Part shown: piece by piece, positions 25,237 to 33,641 of the stretch
How the letters are laid out: each line of letters opens with the position of its first letter
Position numbering within the stretch: position 1 is the first letter of the stretch
Origin: Cytobacillus oceanisediminis
GTDB taxonomy: Bacteria; Bacillota; Bacilli; Bacillales; Cytobacillaceae
Length of the DNA: 57,583 nt
Assembly: GCF_003182355.1 (NCBI RefSeq)
Contig: NZ_QGTW01000024.1
Span: forward strand, 1 to 57,583
Direction: 5' to 3'
Translations under genes and position numbers: made by a program
The notes under the pieces: model-generated
The model's database searches: none
What the model was told of the DNA's origin: nothing
The model's input: the letters and a program-made list of their open reading frames with translations, nothing else

Positions 25237-26163
25237 CTACACCTTTATATTCGTAACTGCTCTTACGAGTAGTAGAGCAATTGCCATTCCGATTATAAAT
25301 ATAATCATTAAGATTGCACCTGGAACTGTGAAAATTAACTCTAAAAAGCCATCCATGATGCTGTTCAGCATAAATAATAGAAAAATCGGCATAGCTGGTA
25401 GAATGTATGAAATAAAGCGCTGTTCGGCAGTGGCTGTTTTAATGGTTTGCCTAAGAATCTTTCGTTCCTCAAGCGTATGTGCCATTTCATGCAACACCTT
25501 GGTTAAATTGCCTCCAGCCCTTTTTTGGATTAAAAGAGCCGATATAAAAAGTTTATATTCTCTTGTCGGAACACGCTTTTCCATTTCCTTGAGGGCTCTT
25601 TCAAAATCCACACCGAGTCTGATATTTTGAGTGAGTGTTTTAAATTCACCCCTGGCAGGAGAATCAATCTCAGCGGCTACTACTTCTAAGCCTTGGATGA
25701 TGGTCATCCCTGCCTTTGTCCCATTTCCAAGTAATCTGCATACTTCTGATAGCTGGTTATTAAGCTTGTCAATATACTTATTACGTCTGACCAGAAAGAT
25801 CATCCAGTATACAAACAAACAGATAACGGAAGAAATAACAATGCTATACAATACAGGAACACTAAAAAACCCAAACAGTAAAATTGTTAATGTAAAAGCA
25901 CTGAATAACAAAATAGCGAAGAATTCAGAAGGCAGAAGAGCAATATTCGCGTACATCAACTTTTTCTTGAATTCACCTGCATATTCTGTTTGATCAAAGC
26001 GGTCTCCAATCTTTGCAATGAAGCTTTTACGCTCATTCTTTCTTCTAAAAAGCTGCTCAAACTTTTTCTTAACTTCCCGCTTTTCTTTTCTAAAGCCGAG
26101 ATAATTGTAAATCCCCCATATAAGCATCAAAAAAGATGCTCCGAACAATACGGATATTTCCAT
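25237..26163 (-). CDS. tadB: Tad pilus inner-membrane platform protein TadB
   Basis: 308 residues with the T2SSF layout: N-terminal helix, basic cytoplasmic stretch, two central helices (about 75-125), a soluble helical region containing LPSEF and RVPTREYKLFISALLIQ, and C-terminal helices. Its ATG overlaps the tadA stop codon (TAATG), with GGAGG just upstream inside tadA. It works with TadC and the TadA ATPase in pilus polymerisation. Confidence 0.92.
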   Translation of the reverse strand: MEISVLFGASFLMLIWGIYNYLGFRKEKREVKKKFEQLFRRKNERKSFIAKIGDRFDQTEYAGEFKKKLMYANIALLPSEFFAILLFSAFTLTILLFGFFSVPVLYSIVISSVICLFVYWMIFLVRRNKYIDKLNNQLSEVCRLLGNGTKAGMTIIQGLEVVAAEIDSPARGEFKTLTQNIRLGVDFERALKEMEKRVPTREYKLFISALLIQKRAGGNLTKVLHEMAHTLEERKILRQTIKTATAEQRFISYILPAMPIFLLFMLNSIMDGFLELIFTVPGAILMIIFIIGMAIALLLVRAVTNIKV

Positions 26164-27506
26164 TAAGACACCTCCGAAGCGGTGAATAAATCGGGAGGAA
26201 GTTCAATGCCAAAGACTTTTATTCTATCCAGACATTTTGGCACTATGCCAGTTGATGTATAATATCCGTCTACCTGGCCATTTTTCTTAAGTCCCAGCCG
26301 TTTAAAAGTAAAAATTTCTTTAATATCCACGTCACTATTTTCATCTCTGTATATTTCACAAATAGAAGTGATTTTTCGCGTTCCATCAGTCAAACGTGAA
26401 CTTTGGACGATGATATCCAATGCCCCCACGATATACTCCCTAATAATATGGGAAGGGAGATCCATTCCCGCCATGATCACCATGCCTTCTACACGCCGCA
26501 TCGCATCAAATGGAGTATTGGCATGGACTGTCGTAATGGAACCTTCATGGCCGGTATTCATGGCCTGCAGCATATCGAAAGCTTCCGCTCCGCGGACCTC
26601 ACCTACAATAATTCGGTCAGGCCTCATCCTCAGGGAGTTTTTCACAAGATGGCGGATTGTAATTTCTCCTTTACCTTCAACGTTCTCAGGACGTGCTTCC
26701 ATACCAACTACATTCGGCTTATCGAGCCTTAGCTCTGCAGAGTCCTCTATCGTAATGACCCTTTCCTTTGCTGGAATTGAATTCCCCAATACATTTAGAA
26801 GAGTTGTTTTACCGCTTCCAGTTCCGCCGGATATAAGGATATTCATTTTTGCTTTTACGACCGCATCTAAAAATAGCGACATTTCATCGCTTAATGTCCC
26901 AAAGTTCAGTAGATCTGCCATCTTAAATGGGTCTTTTCTAAACTTTCTTATCGATACCAGCGGGCCATTTAAACTGATGGGCGGAATGACGGCATTAACA
27001 CGGCTTCCATCTGGCAGACGTGCATCTACCATTGGAGAGCTGTCATCAATCCTTCTCCCTAAAGGAGCAACAATCCGGTCAATAACATGCCTGACATGGC
27101 TATCATCTCTGAATCTGATTTGCGCCTGCTGCAGCTTCCCCAATTTCTCAATATAAATTTCTTTATGGCCGTTTATTAATATTTCCGTAATGGTAGGGTC
27201 ATTTAATAGCGGCTCTAACGGACCATAACCAATAGATTCATCTATTATTCTTGTTAATAAGATTTCTTTATCATGCCTCGGAAGAATGATTTTCTCTTCA
27301 CTCATGAATTGGCTTATGAGCTGTTCAATCTTTAATCTCATTTCGCCCTGCGGCAGGCTCGTCAGCAATTCAAGATTCGCTTCTTTTAGAATTCTAGACT
27401 TATAATGTTCAACCAGTTCATTAATATATTGATTCTCTAAAGCAGATCTGCTGCCCAGTTGTGAATCGTTTAGCTTCTTCTCTGTTTTTCTTATGAATAA
27501 TGACAT
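26163..27506 (-). CDS. tadA: Tad pilus assembly ATPase TadA (CpaF)
   Basis: This 447-residue type II/IV secretion ATPase has Walker A ISGGTGSGKTTLLN, an Asp box, Walker B RIIVGEVRG, and the His box HEGSITTVHANTP. Preceding motifs GYGPLEPLLNDPTITEI and PLVSIRKFRKDPF are characteristic of the CpaF/TadA branch. It powers pilus extension at the cytoplasmic face. It is co-transcribed with tadZ (20 bases upstream) and tadB (overlap). Confidence 0.95.
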   Translation of the reverse strand: MSLFIRKTEKKLNDSQLGSRSALENQYINELVEHYKSRILKEANLELLTSLPQGEMRLKIEQLISQFMSEEKIILPRHDKEILLTRIIDESIGYGPLEPLLNDPTITEILINGHKEIYIEKLGKLQQAQIRFRDDSHVRHVIDRIVAPLGRRIDDSSPMVDARLPDGSRVNAVIPPISLNGPLVSIRKFRKDPFKMADLLNFGTLSDEMSLFLDAVVKAKMNILISGGTGSGKTTLLNVLGNSIPAKERVITIEDSAELRLDKPNVVGMEARPENVEGKGEITIRHLVKNSLRMRPDRIIVGEVRGAEAFDMLQAMNTGHEGSITTVHANTPFDAMRRVEGMVIMAGMDLPSHIIREYIVGALDIIVQSSRLTDGTRKITSICEIYRDENSDVDIKEIFTFKRLGLKKNGQVDGYYTSTGIVPKCLDRIKVFGIELPPDLFTASEVS

Positions 27507-27526
27507 TGGTCATCAATCCTTTATGA

Positions 27527-28687
27527 TTATTCCAGAATTTTGCTGACCCATTTTTTTATGCTTTTAGCAAATGGAATAAGCTTCTTTTCACCCGCTTCTT
27601 TCCGAAATGGTTCGCTTCTGTTTATATGGGCTTGGACACCCTTAATATCGCGAGGCACTTTATAAGCCACCGGATAAGCTAGAACTTCTTTAAGATCACC
27701 AGGCTTTATTTCATTTTCCCGGCCTACCTCATTAAAAAGCAGCTCCATTCTTCCCTCTGTTTCAATTCCTAGTCTAAGAAATAACCCATCGACTTGCTTA
27801 AGCATACTGATGGAAGGTGCATCCAGATTTAAGCAATAGAAAATTTTATCTGATTCTTCTAAAGCTGCATATGTGTGTTCATTCATTACAGTCGGCAAAT
27901 CCACAAGAACAAAATCATAGCTTCTTCTGCATGTACGCAATAGCTTGGACACAAAACCTTCAGGCAGGTTCTCCGCCACCTCAGCATCCCGCGGACTTAA
28001 GAGCACTTCCAGTTTTGAGTACTTTTCTTTCTCAGAAACATTTCTTATATGGCTTTCGTTTAACTCATCGATAACTGGCAGCAAATCTGCAACAGAGCGG
28101 TTAGATTCAATAGATAAATAAGTTTCTGTTCCGCCAAACTGCAAGTTTAAATCTATTAAGATGACTTGTGCAGTTGATTCAAGCTTTAATGTCTGAGCAA
28201 ATGCACTTGAGAGTAATGTTCTTCCACTGCCGCCTTTTCCGCTGTAAAAGGAAAATATTTTTCCTCTTCCCCTTTTAAAAGACTGGTTAGCCGAAGCCGT
28301 TTCAGCCATTTGCAGCTTCCTTTGCGTGGCCATTAGGATGATACTGTCCATCCGGCCATAGAGCATGGTGTTTTCGTCAGGAAGAACAAAATAGTCTACT
28401 ACACCCGCCCTTGTGACATTCCGCAGCATATCAAAATCTTGGGAGAAAGCGATGTATACAATCGGCAAGTAAGGGCTGACCGTATGGATATAATCAATCG
28501 AATCAACAGAGGAATTTTGTTCAGATTCTATTAAAAATACTAGATCTGGAGCCAGACGGTCTAATTCAGATCTTAATTCTCTATAATTTACTGTCTCAAC
28601 GTTTTTAAAATCGTTAAAAAAACCGGCTAAATTATTGAGTGATTGCTCCTCATCACTTACTAGTAAAATTTTAATCTGGTCACTCAT
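27527..28687 (-). CDS. tadZ: TadZ/CpaE-like pilus localisation ATPase
   Basis: 386 residues: a receiver-like N-terminal domain (about 1-125), then a ParA/MinD-type ATPase. The P-loop reads SGKGGSGRTLLSS. It keeps the first Lys of the deviant Walker A but has Arg in place of the second Lys, so nucleotide hydrolysis may be altered. Further motifs are LIDLNLQFGGTE and FVLVDLPTVMN. TadZ proteins position the Tad machine at a cell site. The start at 28687 has GGAGG five bases upstream; the ATGs at 28702 and 28699 lack this. Confidence 0.9.
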   Translation of the reverse strand: MSDQIKILLVSDEEQSLNNLAGFFNDFKNVETVNYRELRSELDRLAPDLVFLIESEQNSSVDSIDYIHTVSPYLPIVYIAFSQDFDMLRNVTRAGVVDYFVLPDENTMLYGRMDSIILMATQRKLQMAETASANQSFKRGRGKIFSFYSGKGGSGRTLLSSAFAQTLKLESTAQVILIDLNLQFGGTETYLSIESNRSVADLLPVIDELNESHIRNVSEKEKYSKLEVLLSPRDAEVAENLPEGFVSKLLRTCRRSYDFVLVDLPTVMNEHTYAALEESDKIFYCLNLDAPSISMLKQVDGLFLRLGIETEGRMELLFNEVGRENEIKPGDLKEVLAYPVAYKVPRDIKGVQAHINRSEPFRKEAGEKKLIPFAKSIKKWVSKILE

Positions 28688-28731
28688 ATTGTCCTCCATC
28701 ATTCTCGTTGGAACTCCGCTTTGTTTGAGTT

Positions 28732-29535
28732 CTAATTATTTGTCTTTGATTGTTCGGTTGGCTTTTGATCAGCCTTTTTTTGCTCCGCTTGCTTTTGTTC
28801 GGTTGTTTTAGGCTGAGACTGCTGTTCTTTTTTAGGTTCTGAAGAAGTATCTTTCTTTTCGGCCTTCTTAGGGGAACTTGCTTCTGCCTGTTTACCTTCC
28901 TCTGAAGCATCAGCCTGTTCCTTTTTGCCAACATTCGCTTTAAGAACGCGCATACTATCTGCATAATTTTCCATGTGGATGATCTTAGGGGCATCTTCAG
29001 CAGATACTTCAACTACGATTCCAGTAAACTTTTTGCCTTCTTTCATTGGGTATGCAACAGGGACATCTTTCATGAACGTTTCTGTCACTGGTTTATCCTC
29101 AAATTTATGAGAGACGACAATATCTGCCCTGTCCAAAGACTCCAGAGGCTGGTCAAAATTCACCCTGTCCGATAACGGTATAGCTACTAACCTATTATTT
29201 TCATTAGCTATATTAGAAACCGGTTTAATCATTTGTTTGGTAATAATATCGTCTTCTCCTAATGGCACGACTAAGACATTATTATAAAAATCCTTTATAT
29301 CTGTTACATGGGAATCCTCATTTACAAAACGATTAGGAATCTCCTTTGTCGTAACCTGTTCGGGCTTGATAAGTGTTCTAGAGGGAATATCAGAAGCAGC
29401 TACATAAATCTTTGTCATTCCCCCTAGTTCTGAATTTAAATCACTAACTTTTCTTAAGGCTAAAAAACCGGCTGCGCTTGCTAGTAATAAAGATATCGTA
29501 ATAAAAATAATGGCTCTCCTCTTCGACTCTAACAT
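28732..29535 (-). CDS. cpaB: Flp pilus assembly protein CpaB/RcpC
   Basis: 267 residues: an N-terminal membrane helix (AIIFITISLLLASAAGFLAL), then a SAF domain (IYVAASDIPSRTLIKPEQV) and the CpaB C-terminal beta region (VAIPLSDRVN). The end is an unusual low-complexity tail of about 50 residues rich in Lys, Gln, Glu, Ser and Pro, perhaps a wall-spanning or interaction segment. In Gram-negatives CpaB works with the secretin. No secretin exists here, as expected for a Gram-positive. It is the first gene of the locus. Confidence 0.88.
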   Translation of the reverse strand: MLESKRRAIIFITISLLLASAAGFLALRKVSDLNSELGGMTKIYVAASDIPSRTLIKPEQVTTKEIPNRFVNEDSHVTDIKDFYNNVLVVPLGEDDIITKQMIKPVSNIANENNRLVAIPLSDRVNFDQPLESLDRADIVVSHKFEDKPVTETFMKDVPVAYPMKEGKKFTGIVVEVSAEDAPKIIHMENYADSMRVLKANVGKKEQADASEEGKQAEASSPKKAEKKDTSSEPKKEQQSQPKTTEQKQAEQKKADQKPTEQSKTNN

Positions 29536-30127
29536 CCTAAATCTTCTCTCCTACACTTGGATATATTTTATTAAAATAAAAAATAGACATAATTTCTCCT
29601 AATAAACACTCAGTTAAATTTATGTAAAACCAATTTTTAAAAATTTTCCTTTTTTTATACTATATATTTACTATCATGTCGTTCACAATTCCGTCAAACC
29701 CGCCTCAACAATTGTCGAATTTTGTCTGTGATTTTATTCCTATTTATATCTCAAAACCAAGATTTTCTTATAGGAAAAAAGAATTATAACCATAGAGTCT
29801 TTGTAATTATTTGGAATAAGTATTCGTAAATTTTTTTTTAATTCCCACGGAGTTTTATTACAAATATTACAATTTATAGATCTTTAGGCTTGTTTTTTCC
29901 TATATTCTATTTAATCATCCCCTCTAATACTCTCTTAGGTATTTTTTGATGGTATAAAAGTCCAAATCTACTTAATAATTTATTGTAATATTTCACCACT
30001 ATATAATTTATTTCACTATAGGTTTAAAATAATGCCTGCAGATAGTCGGATTTGCAAACAGCCCCTGTTTAAATTTTTTAAAACTTTCTTTTTCCCTTAA
30101 GTAGTCAGAATGGCTTATCTACAATCA
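29536..30127. other. Long AT-rich intergenic region upstream of the Tad operon
   Basis: Almost 600 bases without a plausible gene in either direction. It must contain the promoter of the pilus operon on the minus strand, but I cannot single out a convincing one because much of it is A/T-only sequence. One AAAA-N5-TTTT motif is present near 29625-29637; it is not in the paired arrangement of ComK sites. Confidence 0.5.
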
Positions 30128-30161
30128 AAAAAAACTGCCTTCTGTTATAGGACAGTTTTTT
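30128..30161. terminator. Bidirectional hairpin
   Basis: AAAAAACTG (30128-30136 region) pairs with CAGTTTTTT (30153-30161), with A- and T-rich flanks on both strands. No gene ends directly next to it on the plus strand, so it may be a spare terminator protecting the Tad promoter region. Confidence 0.5.
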
Positions 30162-30190
30162 ACATATGCCAGATCATGTCTATCTTAATA

Positions 30191-30228
30191 AAAAAACGAT
30201 ACAGCCAACTCCTTCTGGCTGTATCGTT
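30191..30228 (-). terminator. Intrinsic terminator after the TrpX-like gene
   Basis: A perfect 12-bp stem ACGATACAGCCA (30196-30207) with TGGCTGTATCGT (30216-30227), followed by a T run on the minus strand, right beyond the stop codon. Confidence 0.9.
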
Positions 30229-30232
30229 TATT

Positions 30233-31231
30233 TTATTCCCCTACCACCTTAGCATCTTTCAGCATCTCTTCCGTCAAAGTAATGCCCTGTTCTTCCGCAG
30301 CTTTTTTATTAATCACAAGTTCCAGGCTTTCCGGGTATCCTACTGGGATTTCGCTTGGCTTTTTGCCTTCAAGGATTTCAACGGCCATTTGGCCGGTTGT
30401 ATATCCAAGGTCATGGTATTCAAAGCCATAAGACGCAAATCCGCCTCGTTTTACAGAATCGCTTTCACCCACAAAAGCTGGTATATCTTTTTCGTTGGCT
30501 ACGTTCAGTACAGATTCAAGAGCAGATACAACTGTATTGTCCTTAGGAATATAAAATACATCTGCACGGCCAACTAAAGACTCAGCAGCCTGCTTTACTT
30601 CGGAGCTTGTAGAAATAGTTGTTTCTACTGCTTCAAGGCCAAGCTCTTCGATTGCTTCCTTCGCGTGTTTTACATTGACAACAGAGTTAGGTTCTCCATC
30701 ATTGTATATGATCCCAACCTTTTTGGCATCTGGAACGAATGTTTTAATCGAGTTGATCGTATTCTTGATGGCATCTGGATGTGTGTCAGATGTCCCCGTA
30801 GCATTCCCCCCTGGCTCTTCCATGCTTTGTACAAGTTCCGCGCCTACCGGATCCGTAATGGCTGTAAACAGGATTGGAATATCCTTTGTAGACTGAACCA
30901 CAGATTGGGCACTTGCAGTGGCGATAGCCAGGATTAAATCATTTTTATCTGCAACAAGATTCTGGGCAATGGACATGTTATTGTTCATATCTCCCTGTGC
31001 ATTTTGGAAGTCTATTTTAAGGTTCTTTCCCTCTTCATAGCCAGCATCCTTTAATGCTGCTATAAAGCCTTCTCTCGCTGAATCCAAAGACGGATGTTCA
31101 ACAATTTGGGTTATCCCGATTTTCACCGTTTTCTTTTCAGCAGCTTCCCCGCTGCTTTCCTCGTTTCCTGATCCGCATGCAGCCAGCAATAATAAGGCTC
31201 CGCATACTAAAATGGCCATAATCTTCTTCAT
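30233..31231 (-). CDS. ABC transporter substrate-binding lipoprotein, TrpX/PF04392-like
   Basis: 332 residues. The lipobox LLLAAC gives a lipidated Cys near residue 19. The mature part has the periplasmic-binding fold of the PF04392 group: VKIGITQIVEHPSLD, NAQGDMNNNMSIAQNLV, ATASAQSV, ILFTAITDPVGAELV, and GFEYHDLGYTTGQMAVEIL. Members of this group often bind tryptophan or other aromatic amino acids (TrpX), which is a family-level guess. No permease or ATPase gene is adjacent, so it is an orphan or relies on distant partners. The start at 31231 follows GGGGGG. The computed frame also allows a TTG at 31249. A cre-like site lies upstream. Confidence 0.85.
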   Translation of the reverse strand: MKKIMAILVCGALLLLAACGSGNEESSGEAAEKKTVKIGITQIVEHPSLDSAREGFIAALKDAGYEEGKNLKIDFQNAQGDMNNNMSIAQNLVADKNDLILAIATASAQSVVQSTKDIPILFTAITDPVGAELVQSMEEPGGNATGTSDTHPDAIKNTINSIKTFVPDAKKVGIIYNDGEPNSVVNVKHAKEAIEELGLEAVETTISTSSEVKQAAESLVGRADVFYIPKDNTVVSALESVLNVANEKDIPAFVGESDSVKRGGFASYGFEYHDLGYTTGQMAVEILEGKKPSEIPVGYPESLELVINKKAAEEQGITLTEEMLKDAKVVGE

Positions 31232-31277
31232 CCCTAATCCCCCCGGCAAATTTTTCTTATGTACCTATGATGTAATC

Positions 31278-31293
31278 TTGTAAGCGTTTCGAA
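31278..31293. promoter_or_regulatory. Candidate CcpA cre site
   Basis: TTGTAAGCGTTTCGAA matches the cre consensus WTGNAANCGNWNNCWW except for one base. It lies about 50 bases upstream of the TrpX-like gene start, a normal place for catabolite repression. Confidence 0.45.
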
Positions 31294-31436
31294 AATTTTA
31301 TAATATTTTGATAATAACACGTTCAACAACTTTGAAACAATAGGAAATCTATTATTAGTTAAATAAATATATAAAAGCCAATAAGCAGCAGCCTTTTGTG
31401 GGAGACTATAAAAAAAACATGCAAAGGAGGATAATA

Positions 31437-32063
31437 ATGCAACTCGACTGGATCTGGGAACCAATCCTTGTTGTGATTGGCGGTACCTTGCTGTTAAGGC
31501 TTGCAGGCAGAAAGTCCATTTCGCAAATGACTTTGGCTCAAGTCGTTATCATGATCGGCATCGGTTCTTTATTAATTGAGCCTGTTTCAGGAGACAGCAT
31601 TTGGACTACTCTTGCTGTTGGCCTCATTCTTGTCCTTACATTAATCATCATGGAATACGTACAAATCAAATCCGATAAATTTGAGAAATTCATTACAGGA
31701 CAATCCAAAATTATTATTGAGGAAGGACAACTAAATGAGGAAAACCTGAGAAAACTGCGCTTTACAGTTGACCAGCTGGAAATGAAGCTGAGACAGCATA
31801 ATGTGGCCGTAATCAGTGACGTAAGATGGGCAACCCTGGAGCCAAATGGCCAGGTTGGCTATGAATTAAAGGAAGAGGCCCAGCCTGTCACAAAAAAGGA
31901 ATTCCAGCAGCTTCAGGCCGATGTCCAACAGCTGATTAATTTATTAGAACCCGCATTTGCTAAGGGTTTCTCCATTCATATCCTTCCCGAAAATAAAGAG
32001 GATATTTTTACAGAAGTAGCTGAAGAATTTCCCAAAGACAATATACCTGGACATTTGCAGTAA
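31437..32063 (+). CDS. DUF421 membrane protein (YetF/YdfR-like)
   Basis: 208 residues with about three N-terminal membrane segments (ILVVIGGTLLLRLAGRKSISQMT, ending near residue 80), then a cytoplasmic DUF421 domain with motifs VQIKSDKFEKFITG and SDVRWATLEPNGQ. Related proteins in B. subtilis are spore or vegetative membrane proteins of unclear function. The start at 31437 has AAAGGAGG six bases before ATG; an upstream in-frame start at 31398 has none. It stands alone between terminators. Confidence 0.85.
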   Translation: MQLDWIWEPILVVIGGTLLLRLAGRKSISQMTLAQVVIMIGIGSLLIEPVSGDSIWTTLAVGLILVLTLIIMEYVQIKSDKFEKFITGQSKIIIEEGQLNEENLRKLRFTVDQLEMKLRQHNVAVISDVRWATLEPNGQVGYELKEEAQPVTKKEFQQLQADVQQLINLLEPAFAKGFSIHILPENKEDIFTEVAEEFPKDNIPGHLQ

Positions 32064-32067
32064 ATAT

Positions 32068-32104
32068 AAAAAGCTGATGTTCTTTTCAGAATCATCAGCT
32101 TTTT
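32068..32104. terminator. Bidirectional terminator between convergent genes
   Basis: AAAAAGCTGATG (32068-32079) with CATCAGCTTTT (32093-32104). It serves both the DUF421 gene on plus and the carboxypeptidase gene on minus. Confidence 0.9.
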
Positions 32105-32114
32105 ACTAGTTTAC

Positions 32115-33302
32115 TTAATAACGTTCCCTGTTCGGAATTTCATTATATTCCTCTGGATTTAAATCATAAACACTCCCATCTGCTACACTATTAATGATTC
32201 CCATAACACCAGTTTCTACCGTTTTAACTAGCTGCCCCTTCATCTTTTGGCCATAGTTCTGCGTTTGGCCCTTTACCTCAAATAAGACAACCCCGCTTCC
32301 GTTCAAGGCGAAGGATCCCAATGCAGTTCCAGGTAGGTCTAAGTCCTGGTCATATAATGAAATGTTTGTAAATACAGAATTGCCTTTTTCCTGAAGTGTA
32401 TTATAAAGAGCCACATTTAGCTGGCGGGAAAAATCAAAGCGATAATTCTCTGCATATTGGCTATACTTTGATCCCTCTGGCGAACTTGGGTCCGGAACAA
32501 AATCTGCAGAGATGGACATTGTCACCTCTTCATCTGTTCCTTCTATTTTATAAAAGTTTTGATGATGAAGGTCCAGAAATACTTCTACATTTCCAAACTC
32601 ATCTTGTAAACTCTTATAAACATCTCGGACGGTTTGCGACTCAGGTGTTATATACCAGCCAGGTGCACTTGATTTGCCAGGGAAATCCTCCGGTTTCGGT
32701 ACATAATTTAGATCCGGATTGAAGTCACGGTTTACATCGAATCCAGGAGCTGCTGAGTAGTCATCCCCTTGCAGGGTACGGTTATAATAGTTCCATGTTG
32801 GCTGTGCACTATGTAATTGAGGGAACTGCTCTTGAACTTCTTCCCAGGTCATGACATTCCCGCGCCTGTCCAATTCAGATCCGTCAGCGTTCATCATCGG
32901 AATAGCTACAATCGTTAATTCTTCCCTAATTCTTTTTGCTTCCTCTGATTGGCTTGAGCCTAAAAATTGAAGAATATTTAGTAATGCAGCAGTACCTGTC
33001 TTTTCATTTCCATGGATTTCACTCTGTACCAGTATAACCTTATCCCCATGACCTACCCGGACAGTAAAGATATCTCTATCCTGATTGGTTTTCCCTGCTG
33101 CTTCCACCTCGACTAGCCCATTGGATGATTTTTCGATCTGGTTTAACTTTTGCTTCATTTCTTCATAATCAACAAAACCATTGATTGATACATTTTCTTC
33201 TGTAACAGGTTTTGCACCCTCAGCAAAACTCACTTGGGGAACAAGGATTGATGCTGCCAGTGCTGCTGAACTTAGGACTTTCCATAATGTCTTTTTCTTC
33301 AT
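32115..33302 (-). CDS. Secreted M14-family zinc carboxypeptidase
   Basis: 395 residues. A Sec signal peptide (MKKKTLWKVL..., cleavage near VSFA) is followed by a metallocarboxypeptidase domain. The zinc ligands appear in SEIHGNEKTG (His and Glu) and DLHHQN (His). DVNRDFN gives the substrate-binding Asn-Arg, and VLFEVKGQ the likely catalytic Glu. It resembles bacterial peptidases that trim peptides or peptidoglycan stems; the exact substrate is not shown. Start ATG 33302 with AGGAGG seven bases upstream; a TTG at 33308 is discounted. Confidence 0.9.
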   Translation of the reverse strand: MKKKTLWKVLSSAALAASILVPQVSFAEGAKPVTEENVSINGFVDYEEMKQKLNQIEKSSNGLVEVEAAGKTNQDRDIFTVRVGHGDKVILVQSEIHGNEKTGTAALLNILQFLGSSQSEEAKRIREELTIVAIPMMNADGSELDRRGNVMTWEEVQEQFPQLHSAQPTWNYYNRTLQGDDYSAAPGFDVNRDFNPDLNYVPKPEDFPGKSSAPGWYITPESQTVRDVYKSLQDEFGNVEVFLDLHHQNFYKIEGTDEEVTMSISADFVPDPSSPEGSKYSQYAENYRFDFSRQLNVALYNTLQEKGNSVFTNISLYDQDLDLPGTALGSFALNGSGVVLFEVKGQTQNYGQKMKGQLVKTVETGVMGIINSVADGSVYDLNPEEYNEIPNRERY

Positions 33303-33590
33303 TTTCAAACCTCCTAATTTAAATGTTTACTAAAGCAAAAACCATAAGCCGGCAATTTAATTCGAAATCCGAATTATTAATATCATGCCTTTTAAAATGA
33401 AGATTGTAAATCTGCTAAAAGAATTAATATTCAGACAAATTAATATCCTACATTTTCCTTATTTAATAAGTCTTTGATCACATAAAAAAGGACTTCGGAA
33501 ATTTCCGCTGCCCTTTTTAGTTAGGAATTAACCCTTCTTCGGGGGGTGTTTTTATACATAGATTAACCGACATTGCACAGCTCATATTAG
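33303..33590. other. Intergenic region without genes
   Basis: AT-rich spacer. Two imperfect hairpins are visible: AAAAAAGGAC...GCCCTTTTT near 33484-33520, and AACCC...GGGTG near 33530-33550 followed by TTTTT on the plus strand. No plus-strand gene ends here, so they look like leftovers. Confidence 0.4.
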
Positions 33591-33624
33591 AAAAAGAAAA
33601 GATAGCTAGTTACGCTAGCTATCT
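33591..33624 (-). terminator. Intrinsic terminator after the opuAC pseudogene
   Basis: A perfect stem AGATAGCTAG (33600-33609) with CTAGCTATCT (33615-33624) and a T-rich tail on the minus strand. It is intact although the gene it serves is broken. Confidence 0.85.
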
Positions 33625-33641
33625 TCTCCCTAGTTAAATAT

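Noticed and set aside
26368..27156. Long plus-strand open frame (262 codons) opposite tadA
   Set aside because: It is the complementary shadow of a strongly conserved ATPase gene, without ribosome site or recognisable motifs.
29620..29660. AAAA-N5-TTTT motif suggesting ComK control of the pilus locus
   Set aside because: One good motif plus a poor one with wrong spacing in a very AT-rich stretch; not distinguishable from chance.
30110..30577. Plus-strand frame of 155 codons at the TrpX-like gene end
   Set aside because: It runs through two terminator hairpins and antisense to the binding-protein gene.
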